Origin: Rhodobacterales bacterium
GTDB lineage: Bacteria > Pseudomonadota > Alphaproteobacteria > Rhodobacterales > Rhodobacteraceae
Assembly (NCBI GenBank): GCA_003249215.1
Contig: QKJR01000095.1
Coordinates: 1 to 64,000, forward strand
Direction: 5' to 3'
Length of the DNA stretch: 64,000 nt
Below the pieces are notes generated by a model, which did not search any database, was not told the origin of the DNA, and saw nothing but the letters and a program-made list of their open reading frames with translations. The position numbers and the translations under genes are program-made. Positions 43,628-52,576 of this stretch are shown piece after piece. Positions within the stretch are counted from its first letter, which is position 1. Each line of letters begins with the position of its first letter.

Positions 43628-44536
43628 ATGGATCTTCGGCAGTTGCGCTATTTCGTGGCCGTGGCGCGCGAACGCAATTTCACCCGCGCGGCGCAGATGC
43701 TGAATATCGCGCAGCCGCCGCTCAGCCGGCAGATCCAGATGCTCGAGGAGGAACTCGGCGTCACGCTGATCCTGCGCAAGAGCCGGCCGGTGAAGCTGAC
43801 CGACGCCGGAAGGCTGTTCCACGAACAGGCGCTGCAGGTGCTCGGCCGGGTCGAGCAGATGCAGGAGGCGACGCGCCGCCTCGGGCGCAACCAGAACAGC
43901 GTGCTCTCGATCGGCTTCGTCGCCTCGACGCTTTATGGCGGGCTGCCCGCGCTGGTGCGCAAGCTGCGCCAACAGGCGCCAGACCTCGACATCCAGCTCC
44001 TCGAAATGCTCTCGGTGCAGCAATATCCCGCGCTCAAGGAGGGACGCATCGACCTTGGCTTTGGCCGCCTGCCACAGAGCGACCCGAATGTCACCAGCAC
44101 CGTGGTGCGCGAGGAACGCCTCGTCGTCGCGGTGCCGCTCGACACGCCACTGGCCGCAGAAACCGGTCCCCTGCCGCTGGCGGCGCTCGCCGGTCAGAGA
44201 CTGATCGTCTACCCCAAGGAACCGCGCCCGAGCTATGCCGATCAGGTGCTGGGCCTGCTCGAACGCGCCGGGGTGCGGCTGGCCGAGGTGCAGGAGGTGC
44301 GCGAGATCCAGACCGCGCTCGGCCTTGTCGCGGCGGCGGCGGGGCTGTGCATCATCCCGGCCTCGGCGCGGCAGATGCGTTCGGACGTGCAGTATCGCCC
44401 GATCGCCGATCCGCGCGCCACCTCGCCGGTGATCCTGAGCCACCGGGCGGGCGACAGCTCGGCGCATATCGACCTCGTGCGGCGCCTGCTGCGCGAGATC
44501 GAGGCGGAGGCGCCCGCCTGGATGGAGGGCACCTGA
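43628..44536 (+). CDS. catR: LysR-type regulator of the cat operon
   Basis: 302 residues. The N-terminal helix-turn-helix starts MDLRQLRYFVAVARERNFTR and continues AAQMLNIAQPPLSRQIQMLE, as in CatR/CatM/BenM. The effector domain has ALVRKLRQQAPDLDIQL and VAAAAGLCIIPASARQM, typical of the muconate-binding group. Divergent from catB with the consensus operator in between. Ends 4 nt before the convergent pcaD stop. Confidence 0.93.
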   Translation: MDLRQLRYFVAVARERNFTRAAQMLNIAQPPLSRQIQMLEEELGVTLILRKSRPVKLTDAGRLFHEQALQVLGRVEQMQEATRRLGRNQNSVLSIGFVASTLYGGLPALVRKLRQQAPDLDIQLLEMLSVQQYPALKEGRIDLGFGRLPQSDPNVTSTVVREERLVVAVPLDTPLAAETGPLPLAALAGQRLIVYPKEPRPSYADQVLGLLERAGVRLAEVQEVREIQTALGLVAAAAGLCIIPASARQMRSDVQYRPIADPRATSPVILSHRAGDSSAHIDLVRRLLREIEAEAPAWMEGT

Positions 44537-44540
44537 GGCT

Positions 44541-45326
44541 TCAGGCCAGATGGTCGCGCAGGAGCGCCGCCACCTCGTCGGGCTGTTCGACGCAGGGCAG
44601 GTGCCCGGCATCGGCAATCTCGACGAAGCGCGCCCCCGGGATGCCCTCGGCCGTCGCCCGCACCAGCGCGGGCGGGGTCGACTTGTCCTCGGACCCGGCG
44701 ATGACCAGCGTCTTCGCCCCGATCGCGGCGAGCCCCGCGGTGTAATCCGCATCGCGGATCGCGGCGCAGACATCGGCATAGCCCTGCGCCGGAGTGCGCT
44801 CGAGCATCATCCGCCACAGCGCGAAATCCTGCGTTTGCGCATAATCGGGCGCGAACCAGCGTTCGAGGATCGCATCCGCAATCGAGGCGATTCCGTTTTC
44901 GAGCACCGCCGCAATCCGCGGGTTCCAGATTTCGGGCGTGCCGATCTTGGCCGCGGTATCAGACAGCACGAGATGGGTCATCGCCTCGGGACGCCGCGCG
45001 ACCAGCGCCTGCATGATCAGCCCGCCGACCGACAGGCCAACGCCGACGAAACGGGTGATGCCCAGATGATCGAGCAGCGCCTCGACATCGGCGGCCATCG
45101 TCTCGATGCTGAGGCCCGCGCGCTTCACGCTGAGGCCATGGCCGCGCTTGTCATGGCGCAGGATGCCCCAGTCGGAGGGCAGCCGCGCGACCACCCGGTC
45201 CCAGACCCGCAGATCGGTGCCGAGCGAATTGGCGAAGACGAGAACCGGCGCCCCGTCTTGCGCGGGGCGATAGCCGTAATGGAGGCCATCGAGCGCGGTG
45301 AAGGTTTCGAGAACGGGCTGGGTCAC
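44541..45326 (-). CDS. pcaD: 3-oxoadipate enol-lactonase
   Basis: 261-residue alpha/beta hydrolase. Oxyanion region LVFANSLGTDLRVWD near residues 28-42, nucleophile elbow GVGLSVGGLIMQ near 97-108 (Ser), Asp in GSEDKSTPP near 212, and His in ADAGHLPCVEQP near 241. Hydrolyses 3-oxoadipate enol-lactone to 3-oxoadipate, the step after CatC. Its own transcription unit, convergent with catR. Confidence 0.92.
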   Translation of the reverse strand: MTQPVLETFTALDGLHYGYRPAQDGAPVLVFANSLGTDLRVWDRVVARLPSDWGILRHDKRGHGLSVKRAGLSIETMAADVEALLDHLGITRFVGVGLSVGGLIMQALVARRPEAMTHLVLSDTAAKIGTPEIWNPRIAAVLENGIASIADAILERWFAPDYAQTQDFALWRMMLERTPAQGYADVCAAIRDADYTAGLAAIGAKTLVIAGSEDKSTPPALVRATAEGIPGARFVEIADAGHLPCVEQPDEVAALLRDHLA

Positions 45327-45495
45327 GTCAGGCTCCTTTGGTCGTCATGTCGGGCGGGCGGCCCCCCGGGGCCCGGGCGCATGCGCGATGATGCCCCGCT
45401 CCCCCCTATAGGCCGCGCCGCTCTTGCGCCGCAAGCCGGGGCGGATGCGCCGCGTCGCGGTGCAACGAGGCCCCCGCCCCTTCGCGGCGCGCCCC

Positions 45496-45813
45496 TCAGA
45501 CCGGGAGCGAGGGCGCCGCGCAAACCGCGTTGAGGGCGGCAAGCATCTTGCCCGCATCCCCCGTGGCATGGGCGGTTTCGAGCGTCCGGGCCACCCCTTC
45601 GTAATGCGCGAAGAACTGGGCCAGCGCCTCGGTCGAGAGCGGCATCCGCTCGTGCAGATCGACGAATTCCTCGGCGATCTTGCCGAGGACATAGAAGCCC
45701 GCGGCGTGGTCGGGCTGCGCCTGCGCCTGCGCGAAGGCGAGCTTGGCCGCCGCGCCATAGGCGTGGATGCCGCGGCCCTTCTGGGTCAGTTCATCGAGAA
45801 TGGACAGGAACAT
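45496..45813 (-). CDS. Small helical protein of unknown function downstream of pyrE
   Basis: 105 residues, mostly helical, with many alanines and few charged clusters; no membrane segment or known motif. LDELTQKGRGIHAYGAAAKLAFAQ and ALAQFFAHYEGVARTLE look amphipathic. Lies 18 nt after pyrE in the same direction and so is probably the last gene of the TRAP-pyr operon. I do not recognise the family. The 169 nt between it and pcaD show nothing notable. Confidence 0.7.
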   Translation of the reverse strand: MFLSILDELTQKGRGIHAYGAAAKLAFAQAQAQPDHAAGFYVLGKIAEEFVDLHERMPLSTEALAQFFAHYEGVARTLETAHATGDAGKMLAALNAVCAAPSLPV

Positions 45814-45831
45814 CTTTGGGATCTCCGTGGG

Positions 45832-46533
45832 TTAGAGGGCAATGCGGGTGGCGCCGCCGTGGCGGGCCGACCAGTCGAGGGGGCCATCGAGGAAGCGCGT
45901 GATCTCGTCGAGCGTTTCGGCGGGAAAGCTGCCTTGCTCGCGCGCGATCTCGAGCACGTCGCGCCAGTTGGCGAGCGCATGCAGGCGCAGCCCGTGCCGC
46001 GCCAAGGCCTCGCGGGTCTGCGGAAAGATGTCGTAGTGAAAGATCATCAGCACATCCGAGACCTGCGCCCCCGCACGCCGCAACGCCTCGCAAAAGCGGA
46101 TCTTGGAGCCGCCATCGGTGGTCAGATCCTCGACGAGGAGCACCCGCTGACCGGGGCTCAGAACGCCCTCGATCTGCGCGCCGGGGCCGAAGCCCTGCGG
46201 CCGTTTGCGGACATATTGCATCGGCAGGCCCATGTTCGCGGCGACCCATGCGGCGAAGGGGATGCCCGCCGTCTCGCCGCCGGCCACGGCATCGACCTGC
46301 TCGAAGCCGATCTCGCTCACGAGGAGCGTGCTCGCGAAATCCATCATCATCTCGCGGATCCGGGGATAGGAGATCACCCGGCGCACGTCGATATAGACCG
46401 GGCTCGCGAGGCCCGAGCTGAAGGTGAAGGGATGGCCGGCCGAAAACTGCACCGCGCCGATATCGAGCAGCGCCCGGGCGGTCAGGCGCGCGATCTCGCG
46501 GCGGTCGGCGAAGGAGGTGGCGATCTGGCTCAT
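45832..46533 (-). CDS. pyrE: Orotate phosphoribosyltransferase
   Basis: Makes OMP from orotate and PRPP. 233 residues. PRPP-binding motif RVLLVEDLTTDGGSK near residues 128-142, substrate loop YVRKRPQGFG near 106-115, FTFSSGLASPVYIDVRRVIS near 36-55, and GGETAGIPFA. The longer alphaproteobacterial type. It sits in a transporter and hydrolase operon rather than beside pyrC, which suggests a salvage or second copy. Confidence 0.93.
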   Translation of the reverse strand: MSQIATSFADRREIARLTARALLDIGAVQFSAGHPFTFSSGLASPVYIDVRRVISYPRIREMMMDFASTLLVSEIGFEQVDAVAGGETAGIPFAAWVAANMGLPMQYVRKRPQGFGPGAQIEGVLSPGQRVLLVEDLTTDGGSKIRFCEALRRAGAQVSDVLMIFHYDIFPQTREALARHGLRLHALANWRDVLEIAREQGSFPAETLDEITRFLDGPLDWSARHGGATRIAL

Positions 46534-46566
46534 CTGCGGCTCTGCCCGTGGATCGGTGTCATGGGG

Positions 46567-47817
46567 TCATTCCTCCAGATAGGCGGCGAGGATCGAGGTT
46601 GCGATCAGAAAATCGTCGAGCTCCATCGCCTCGTGCGGGTTGTGCGAGCCGTTGCGGTTGCGCACGAAGACCATGCCGGCGGGGATCCCCGCCTGAGCAA
46701 AGACCGCCGCGTCATGCCCGCCGCCCGAGGCCATCGCGAAGGGCTCGATCCCGCGGCGGGCCATCGCCGCCATCAGCCCTTCGGTGATCTCGGCATCCAT
46801 CATCGCGGGCGCGCTATCGACGCGCGGCCCGGTCTCGAAGCGCACACCGCGGGCGCGGGCGATATCGGCCATTTCCTCGGCAAGATAGAGCTGCATCTCG
46901 GTCAGGGTCTGGGCGCTTTGCGAGCGGATGTCGAGGCTGAAGGCGACCTCGTCGGGGATGCGGGCGATGGCGTGGCGCGTGGCATCGGTGCCGATCACGC
47001 CTGAGGTCAGCACGAGATCGCCGCCGGTGATCAGGATCCGCCGCCAGGTTTCATCGAGCCGCGAGAGCAGGTCCGCCATGGCGAGCACCGGATCATGGCG
47101 ATAGGCGCGCGGCACGGCGCCGGAATGGCCGCCCTCGCCGATGCAGCGGATCGCGCGGTAGCGGAAATTGCCGCGAATGCCGGTGACCACCGCCGCCGGG
47201 ATCGCCTTTTCGACCAGAAGCGGCCCCTGCTCGATATGGAGCTCCAGATAGGCGCGGATAGGGCCCAGATCGCAGAGCGGCCGGCCCGCCGCCACCGCCT
47301 CTGTGTCGATCCCGAGATCGGCGAGGTGATCGCGCAGCGGCCGGTTGTCGCCCTTGTGCCCGGCGGCGAGATCGGTCGCCGTCATCGTGCCGGTCAGCAT
47401 CTTCGAGCCGAGATAGCACGAGCCGAACCAGGCGCTTTCCTCGCCCCGCATCGCCAGGAGCTTGACCGGGCGCGCGAGCCGATCCGCGCCCCCGATCAGC
47501 ACGAGAAGCCCCGCGACGACGCCGGCGAGCCCGTCGAAATTGCCACCCATCGGCACGCTGTCGACATGCGAGCCGATCAGGGTCCAGCTCTCGGCCGCGG
47601 CATGTTCGGGGCGGCAGAAGACGCGGTTGCGCCCGGCGTCTTCGGTGACCACGAGCCCATGGCGCGCCCCGAAGGCGGCGAGATAGTCGAGCACCTCCGT
47701 TTCCAGCGGCGAGAAGGCCGGGCGGCTGACGCCCTCGGCATCGCGGCTCATCTCGCGCACCGCGTCGAAGATCTCGGCGGCGAGGGCGGCCGGATCGAAG
47801 GGGCTGTGCCGGCTCAT
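46567..47817 (-). CDS. M20-type Zn-dependent N-carbamoyl-amino-acid hydrolase
   Basis: 416 residues of the AllC/HyuC/beta-ureidopropionase group. Metal site: HVDSVPMGGNFDGLAGV near residues 80-96, the Glu-Glu pair in RGEESAWFGSCYLGSK near 122-137, HIEQGPLLVE near 186-195, and the final His in NGSHNPHEAMELDDF near 383-397. It would hydrolyse an N-carbamoyl amino acid to the amino acid, CO2 and NH3. In this operon the plausible substrate is N-carbamoyl-aspartate (ureidosuccinate). 4-nt overlap with pyrD. Confidence 0.9.
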   Translation of the reverse strand: MSRHSPFDPAALAAEIFDAVREMSRDAEGVSRPAFSPLETEVLDYLAAFGARHGLVVTEDAGRNRVFCRPEHAAAESWTLIGSHVDSVPMGGNFDGLAGVVAGLLVLIGGADRLARPVKLLAMRGEESAWFGSCYLGSKMLTGTMTATDLAAGHKGDNRPLRDHLADLGIDTEAVAAGRPLCDLGPIRAYLELHIEQGPLLVEKAIPAAVVTGIRGNFRYRAIRCIGEGGHSGAVPRAYRHDPVLAMADLLSRLDETWRRILITGGDLVLTSGVIGTDATRHAIARIPDEVAFSLDIRSQSAQTLTEMQLYLAEEMADIARARGVRFETGPRVDSAPAMMDAEITEGLMAAMARRGIEPFAMASGGGHDAAVFAQAGIPAGMVFVRNRNGSHNPHEAMELDDFLIATSILAAYLEE

Positions 47818-48755
47818 GACGCGGCCCCCCAGTGCCGGGCAGCTTCGTCGGCCTCGGCGGCGATGGTGCCGATGATCTGATCGAGCGAGCCGATGCCGCG
47901 CGCCGCCATCCATTGATCGAGCGCCTCGATCAGGCGCAGCATCACGGTGGGCGAGCGGAAGGTCTCGGTGCCGACCTGCACCGCCCGCGCCCCCGCGATC
48001 AGAAATTCGAGCACGTCATCGAGCGTCGCGATCCCGCCGCAGCCGATCACCGGGATCGCCACCGCGCGGGCGCATTGATAGGTCATCCGGAGCGCGATCG
48101 GCTTGATCGCCGGGCCCGACATGCCGCCCATGACATTGCCGAGCCGGGGGCGGCGGCTCTCGATGTCGATGGCCATGCCCAGAACGGTATTGGCCACCAC
48201 CAGCGCATCGGCCCCCGCCGCCTCGGCTGCCTGCGCGACCTCGATCGGCTCGCCGGTGTTCGGCGTGAGCTTGGCCCAGAGCGGCAGATCGGTCGCCCCC
48301 CGCAGCGCGCGCATCACGGCTTCGGTGCTCTCGGGCGACATGGCGAAGGCCTTGCCGTCGGCCTCGATATTCGGGCACGAGATATTCGCCTCGATCGCGG
48401 CGACGCCCGGCAGGCTGACGGCCCGGGCGAGCGTTGCGAACTCGGCCGCGGAATGGGCCGAGATCGACACGACGAGCGGCGCCGAGTAGCGCGCCCAGAA
48501 CGGCAGCGCATGTTCCCGGAAATAGTCGATCCCCTTCGAGGGAATGCCGATCGCATTGAGCATCCCGCCCGGCAGCTCGCAGACCCGCGGCGTGGGGTTG
48601 CCGCTGCGCGTCTCGGCGGTGATCGTCTTGAGCACATGCGCGCCGATCCGGTCGAGATCGAAGACCGCGGCGAGATCCTCGGAGAACGTGCCCGAGGCGG
48701 GCATGATCGGGTTTTGTAGGGTCAGGCGGCCGATTTTCGTGCTGAGATCGCTCAT
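47814..48755 (-). CDS. pyrD: Dihydroorotate dehydrogenase, class 1B-like catalytic subunit
   Basis: 313-residue FMN TIM-barrel enzyme. MPASGTFSED near residues 18-27, catalytic cysteine in EANISCPNIEADG near 130 (class 1 signature; class 2 has Ser), NTVLGMAIDI near 193 and the C-terminal FMN phosphate motif GCGGIATLDDVLEFLIAGARAVQVGT. No N-terminal membrane anchor and no C-terminal [4Fe-4S] domain, so PyrDB-like rather than class 2 PyrD or PreA. Overlaps the pyrK-like gene by 4 nt. Confidence 0.88.
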   Translation of the reverse strand: MSDLSTKIGRLTLQNPIMPASGTFSEDLAAVFDLDRIGAHVLKTITAETRSGNPTPRVCELPGGMLNAIGIPSKGIDYFREHALPFWARYSAPLVVSISAHSAAEFATLARAVSLPGVAAIEANISCPNIEADGKAFAMSPESTEAVMRALRGATDLPLWAKLTPNTGEPIEVAQAAEAAGADALVVANTVLGMAIDIESRRPRLGNVMGGMSGPAIKPIALRMTYQCARAVAIPVIGCGGIATLDDVLEFLIAGARAVQVGTETFRSPTVMLRLIEALDQWMAARGIGSLDQIIGTIAAEADEAARHWGAAS

Positions 48756-49576
48756 GCCATCGCCTCCGCAATCGGGAAGACCGGGCCTTCGCGGCAGACC
48801 CGGCGCTGCACGATTTGATCGCCCACACGGAAGCTGCGCACGCAGGCCTGACACATACCGATGCCGCAGGCCATCTGCTGCTCCATCGCGATCTCGCCGG
48901 GGATGCCATGGGCTGCGCCCAGCTCCTGCAAGAGCCGCAGGAGCCGCGACGAGCCGCAGGTATAGAAGGCATCGACCTGCCCTGCCGCGATGCGCCCGCC
49001 GATCAGCGCGCGCAGGCTCTCGACCGAGGAGGAGCCGTCCGCGTCGGTGACAACGATCACCTCGGCGCCATAGCTGCGGAAGAGGTCGGTCGACATCGCC
49101 AGATCGGCGCGCCGTGCCGAGCAGATCGCGGTGAGGCGGCGCCCCTCGGCTTGCGCGAGCTTCGCAAGCGGCGCGAGCGTCGCAAGGCCCACGCCGCGCG
49201 CCACCAGCATCAGGTTCCGCCATTCCGGCGGCATCGAGAAGCCCACGCCCAGCGGGCCGAGCACATTGAGCCCGTCGCCCGGGCGCAGCGTCGCAAGGCC
49301 CCGGGTGCCGGCGCCGGCGATCTTGTAGAGGAATTGCAGCCGTCCGGCAGCCGCGTCATAGCCATAGATGCTCATCGGCCGGCGCAGATAGGGCTGATCG
49401 GCGCCGCTGGTCGGGCAGAGCAGTTGAAAGAACTGCCCCGGATGGCACTCGAGCACCTCGGGCGGCGCGGCGAGCTCCATCAGCCGGTATTCGCCATTGA
49501 CCGGAGAATTGGAGAGCACCTCGGCCGTGACCTCGGCACAGCGCGGCGCGGCGGGCATGAGAGGATCGTGAAACAT
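48752..49576 (-). CDS. pyrK: PyrK-like electron-transfer subunit (FAD, [2Fe-2S])
   Basis: 274 residues. Ferredoxin-reductase fold with FAD motif YLRRPMSIYGYD near residues 63-74 and FLYKIAGAGTRGLATLRPGD. The C-terminal [2Fe-2S] cysteines are ACGIGMCQAC plus RRVCREG near 235-265. Passes electrons between NAD and the PyrD flavin, allowing dihydroorotate oxidation or orotate reduction. Starts 11 nt after dctM. Confidence 0.88.
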   Translation of the reverse strand: MFHDPLMPAAPRCAEVTAEVLSNSPVNGEYRLMELAAPPEVLECHPGQFFQLLCPTSGADQPYLRRPMSIYGYDAAAGRLQFLYKIAGAGTRGLATLRPGDGLNVLGPLGVGFSMPPEWRNLMLVARGVGLATLAPLAKLAQAEGRRLTAICSARRADLAMSTDLFRSYGAEVIVVTDADGSSSVESLRALIGGRIAAGQVDAFYTCGSSRLLRLLQELGAAHGIPGEIAMEQQMACGIGMCQACVRSFRVGDQIVQRRVCREGPVFPIAEAMA

Positions 49577-49587
49577 GTCTGCCCTCC

Positions 49588-50871
49588 TCAGCCGTAGATC
49601 AGTTTCGGAATGAAGAGCGAGATCTGCGGCACATAGGTGATGAGCAAGAGCACGAGGATATTGACCCCCACGAAGGGCCAGACGCCGCGGATGATCTGCT
49701 CGACCGGTTTGCCGAGCGTCGAGGAGGCCACGAAGATATCGAGGCCGAAGGGCGGCGTGATCATCCCGAGGCTGATGTTCAGCGTCACGATCATGCCGAA
49801 ATGCACCGGGTCGATGCCGAGGCTCTGCGCCACCGGGAAGAGCGGCGGCACGAGGATCAGGAGCGCCGAATTCGGGTCAATGAACATGCCGGCGATGAAG
49901 AAGCAGATGTTGACGACGATCAGGAAGCTGATCCAGCCCGCGTCGATCGTATTGAGGAAGCCGAGGATCCCCGCGGGCACCTGCGCCAGCGTCACGAAGA
50001 AGGAGATGAGGCCGCCCATCGCGAGCAGGATGAAGATGATCGCCGTGTTGATCGCGCTGCGCTCGGTGATCGCGAAGAGGTCGCGCCAGCTCAGCGAGCG
50101 CAGCACCAGCCCTTCGACGACGATCGCATAGACGACGCTGACCGCGGCGGCCTCGGTCGGCGTGAAGATCCCTGAATAGATGCCGCCCAGAATGATCACC
50201 GGCATGCCGATCGCCCATTTCGCCGCCACGATCACGCGCAGCCGCTCGGCCCAGGGCAGAGCCGCGTCGCGGCTGACATTGTCGCGCCGGGCCTGAATGC
50301 TGACCAGAAGCGCGAAGGCGAGGCCGAGCACGATCCCGACGGCGAGACCGCCCGCGAAGAGCTGCGCAATCGAGGTGCCGGTCATCCAGCCGTAGATGAT
50401 GAAGGTGATCGAGGGCGGGATCAGCAGCGCGGTCTCGGCGCTGGAAACCAGCAGGCCAAGGCTGAACTTGTCGGAATAGCCCGCGCGGCGCATCTCGGGA
50501 TAGACCATCCGGCCCATCGCCGCGACCGTGGCCGGCGCCGAGCCCGAGACCGCGCCGAAGGCCATCGAACCGCCGACGACGACATGCCCCATGCCGCCGC
50601 GCGAATGACCGACGAGCGCCTTGACCACACCGATGAGCTGGCTCGCGATCCGCCCCGAGCCCATCAGGTTCGCGGCGAAGATGAAGAACGGAATGGCGAG
50701 CAGGGTGGTGTGGTTGATGCCGCCGAGGATCTTCTGGATCACCGCCGGATCGGGCAGCGTCGGGAAGAAGGCCTCCTTGTAGCCGAGTGCGGGCAGTGCG
50801 AGCACCATGAGCATTTCGAAGCCCCCGAGCAGGAGCAGGAGCGCGAGGAGAAAGAGCAGCGCGACGATCAT
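49588..50871 (-). CDS. TRAP transporter large permease (DctM-type), second system
   Basis: 427 residues, about twelve helices. DctM features: LLAIPFFIFAANLMGSGRIA near residues 58-77, GGSMAFGAVSGSAPATVAAMG near 98-118, ALLIPPSITFIIYGWMTGTS near 143-162, and GMITPPFGLDIFVASSTLG. Distinct from the large permease at 26380-27666. Expected to import the substrate of the pyrimidine-type enzymes encoded immediately downstream. Confidence 0.94.
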   Translation of the reverse strand: MIVALLFLLALLLLLGGFEMLMVLALPALGYKEAFFPTLPDPAVIQKILGGINHTTLLAIPFFIFAANLMGSGRIASQLIGVVKALVGHSRGGMGHVVVGGSMAFGAVSGSAPATVAAMGRMVYPEMRRAGYSDKFSLGLLVSSAETALLIPPSITFIIYGWMTGTSIAQLFAGGLAVGIVLGLAFALLVSIQARRDNVSRDAALPWAERLRVIVAAKWAIGMPVIILGGIYSGIFTPTEAAAVSVVYAIVVEGLVLRSLSWRDLFAITERSAINTAIIFILLAMGGLISFFVTLAQVPAGILGFLNTIDAGWISFLIVVNICFFIAGMFIDPNSALLILVPPLFPVAQSLGIDPVHFGMIVTLNISLGMITPPFGLDIFVASSTLGKPVEQIIRGVWPFVGVNILVLLLITYVPQISLFIPKLIYG

Positions 50872-51368
50872 GCCTCGCCCTCCTTCTGCGCGGCAAAGCG
50901 GTCGATCACGCCAAAGAGGCTGAGCCCATAGCGCAGACCGAGGAGCACGAAGCCCGCGACCGGCGCGAGATAGATCAGCCCCATCGGAATATCGAGCGTG
51001 GGCGAGCGTTGGCCGGATTTCATCACGAAGCGCACGAGCGCAAACGCGAGCCACGCCAGATAGAGCGAGAAGGCGAGCCCGGTGAGGTCGATGAGCCCCA
51101 GAAGCGGGCGGCGCAGGCCGGGCGGCAGGGCATCGCGCAGGTTGGTGATGCTGACATGCTTGCCGCGTTCGAGCGCGAGGCCGAGCGCGAGGAAGACGAG
51201 GAACAGGCTCATCAGCCGCACGGCCTCTTCGATCCAGGCGAAATCGCTCGCCAGCGTGCCGCCGAATTCGCGCATCACGACCGATACGAAATAGAGCGCC
51301 ACCATCGCCAGGAACAAAAAGATCAGGATCGAGCGCTCGACCAGGCGGAGCGCGTTGAGGGCTTTCAT
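50868..51368 (-). CDS. TRAP transporter small permease (DctQ-type), second system
   Basis: 166 residues with four hydrophobic helices and the DctQ pattern SVVMREFGGTLASDFAWIEEAVRL near residues 29-52 followed by ALERGKHVSITNL. Overlaps dctM by 4 nt. A 91-nt gap with a hairpin separates it from the binding-protein gene. Confidence 0.92.
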   Translation of the reverse strand: MKALNALRLVERSILIFLFLAMVALYFVSVVMREFGGTLASDFAWIEEAVRLMSLFLVFLALGLALERGKHVSITNLRDALPPGLRRPLLGLIDLTGLAFSLYLAWLAFALVRFVMKSGQRSPTLDIPMGLIYLAPVAGFVLLGLRYGLSLFGVIDRFAAQKEGEA

Positions 51369-51391
51369 CGCGATGTCCTCGGAAAGGAAAA

Positions 51392-51409
51392 CGGCGCGTC
51401 ATCGCGCCG
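51392..51409 (-). terminator. Attenuating hairpin between dctP and dctQ (second TRAP system)
   Basis: Minus-strand CGGCGCG-ATGA-CGCGCCG stem-loop followed by TTTTCC, in the gap after the binding-protein gene. Short T-run, so a partial terminator that would favour binding-protein mRNA. Confidence 0.65.
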
Positions 51410-51459
51410 GGGTTGGGGGCCGGACCCGGGCGCGCCGGATCCGGTGGGGTCAGCCGGGC

Positions 51460-52473
51460 TTAGTTGCCGAGCGTCTTGTATTCGGCTTCATAGGTTTCGA
51501 GCAGCGCCTTGCCGGTCTCGCCGGCCTTGGCGACATAGGCCGCGGTGGTCGGGCCATACATCTTCTCGCGCAGTTCGGCGCGCTCTTCGGGGCTCGCCAC
51601 GCGAACCGCCATGCCCGAGTCCTTGATCGTCTGCAGCGCGGCATCGACCGCCGCGGCCTTGTGCGCGGTCAGCTCGGGGATCATCTCCTTGAACGTGTCG
51701 GTGATGATCGTCTGATATTCGGCGGGCAGGCTCTCCCACCACATCGGGTTGAACAGGATCACGTCTTCCATCGCGCCGTGATCGGAAACCACGAGGTTCT
51801 TCTGCACCTCGTAGAATTTCATGTTCTTGATCGTGTCGAGCGGGTTTTCCTCGCCATCGACGACGCCGGTCTGCAGCGAGGTGTAGAGCTCACCAAACGG
51901 CAGCGCGATCGCCGAGGCATCGAGCGCCTTGAACTGTTCGATCAGGATCGAGCTGTCCATCACGCGGAACTTCTGGCCGGCGAATTCGGCGATATTGTCG
52001 AGCGGCTTGTTCGAGGTGAATTGCTTCTTGCCGTTGGGCCAGAGCGCGATGGCGACCATGCCCTTGTCCTTGAAGCTGTCGAGCAGCGCCTGACCGAACG
52101 GGCCCTCGCGCAGCGCCTGCGCCTTGGCGGCGTCATCGGGCAGCAGATAGGGGATGTCGAGGATCGACACGGCCGGGTTGAAGCCACCGAGGAAGGCCGC
52201 GGGGGCCACCGTGGCCTCGATCGTGCCAAGCTGCACGCCTTCGTTCATCGTGCGCTGATCGCCCAGCTGGCTTTGCGGGAAGATCTGGAATTTCACATGG
52301 CCGTCGGTGCGTTCCTCGACGAGGGCCGCGACCTTCTCGAGGAAGACGTTGCGGGTCTGCTGCGCGGCTTCGAGGTGGCCGATCTTGGCGACGTAATCCT
52401 GCGCCGAGGCGGCCTCGGCGGAGAGCGCGAGCACCGAGACAGCGGCAAGGGTCAGGCTGCGAAAGAATGTCAT
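51460..52473 (-). CDS. TRAP transporter solute-binding protein (DctP-type), second system
   Basis: 337 residues. Signal peptide MTFFRSLTLAAVSVLALSAEAASA, with cleavage near residue 24. DctP-family core: VEERTDGHVKFQIFPQSQLGDQ near residues 52-73, the conserved FAGQKFRVMDSSI arginine near 168-180, FGELYTSLQTGVVDGEENPL near 197-216. The arginine is expected to pair with a substrate carboxylate, compatible with orotate-like acids. Confidence 0.93.
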   Translation of the reverse strand: MTFFRSLTLAAVSVLALSAEAASAQDYVAKIGHLEAAQQTRNVFLEKVAALVEERTDGHVKFQIFPQSQLGDQRTMNEGVQLGTIEATVAPAAFLGGFNPAVSILDIPYLLPDDAAKAQALREGPFGQALLDSFKDKGMVAIALWPNGKKQFTSNKPLDNIAEFAGQKFRVMDSSILIEQFKALDASAIALPFGELYTSLQTGVVDGEENPLDTIKNMKFYEVQKNLVVSDHGAMEDVILFNPMWWESLPAEYQTIITDTFKEMIPELTAHKAAAVDAALQTIKDSGMAVRVASPEERAELREKMYGPTTAAYVAKAGETGKALLETYEAEYKTLGN

Positions 52474-52541
52474 GAGGTGAGTCCCTGTTGATTGTCTTGG
52501 GGCAAGAGTCGATCAGGTCAGCCATGCTGTCAAGATCAAAA

Positions 52542-52555
52542 TCTAAAAATTGAGA
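52542..52555 (-). promoter_or_regulatory. Candidate XRE-regulator operator upstream of dctP
   Basis: TCTAA-AAAT-TGAGA, matching TCTCA-CTTT-TGAGA upstream of the regulator gene. It lies 8 nt upstream of a perfect -35 TTGACA on the minus strand (TGTCAA at 52528-52533), a placement typical for an activator. No strong -10 is visible. Confidence 0.55.
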
Positions 52556-52576
52556 CGATCCGGGCGCGCCGCCCCA

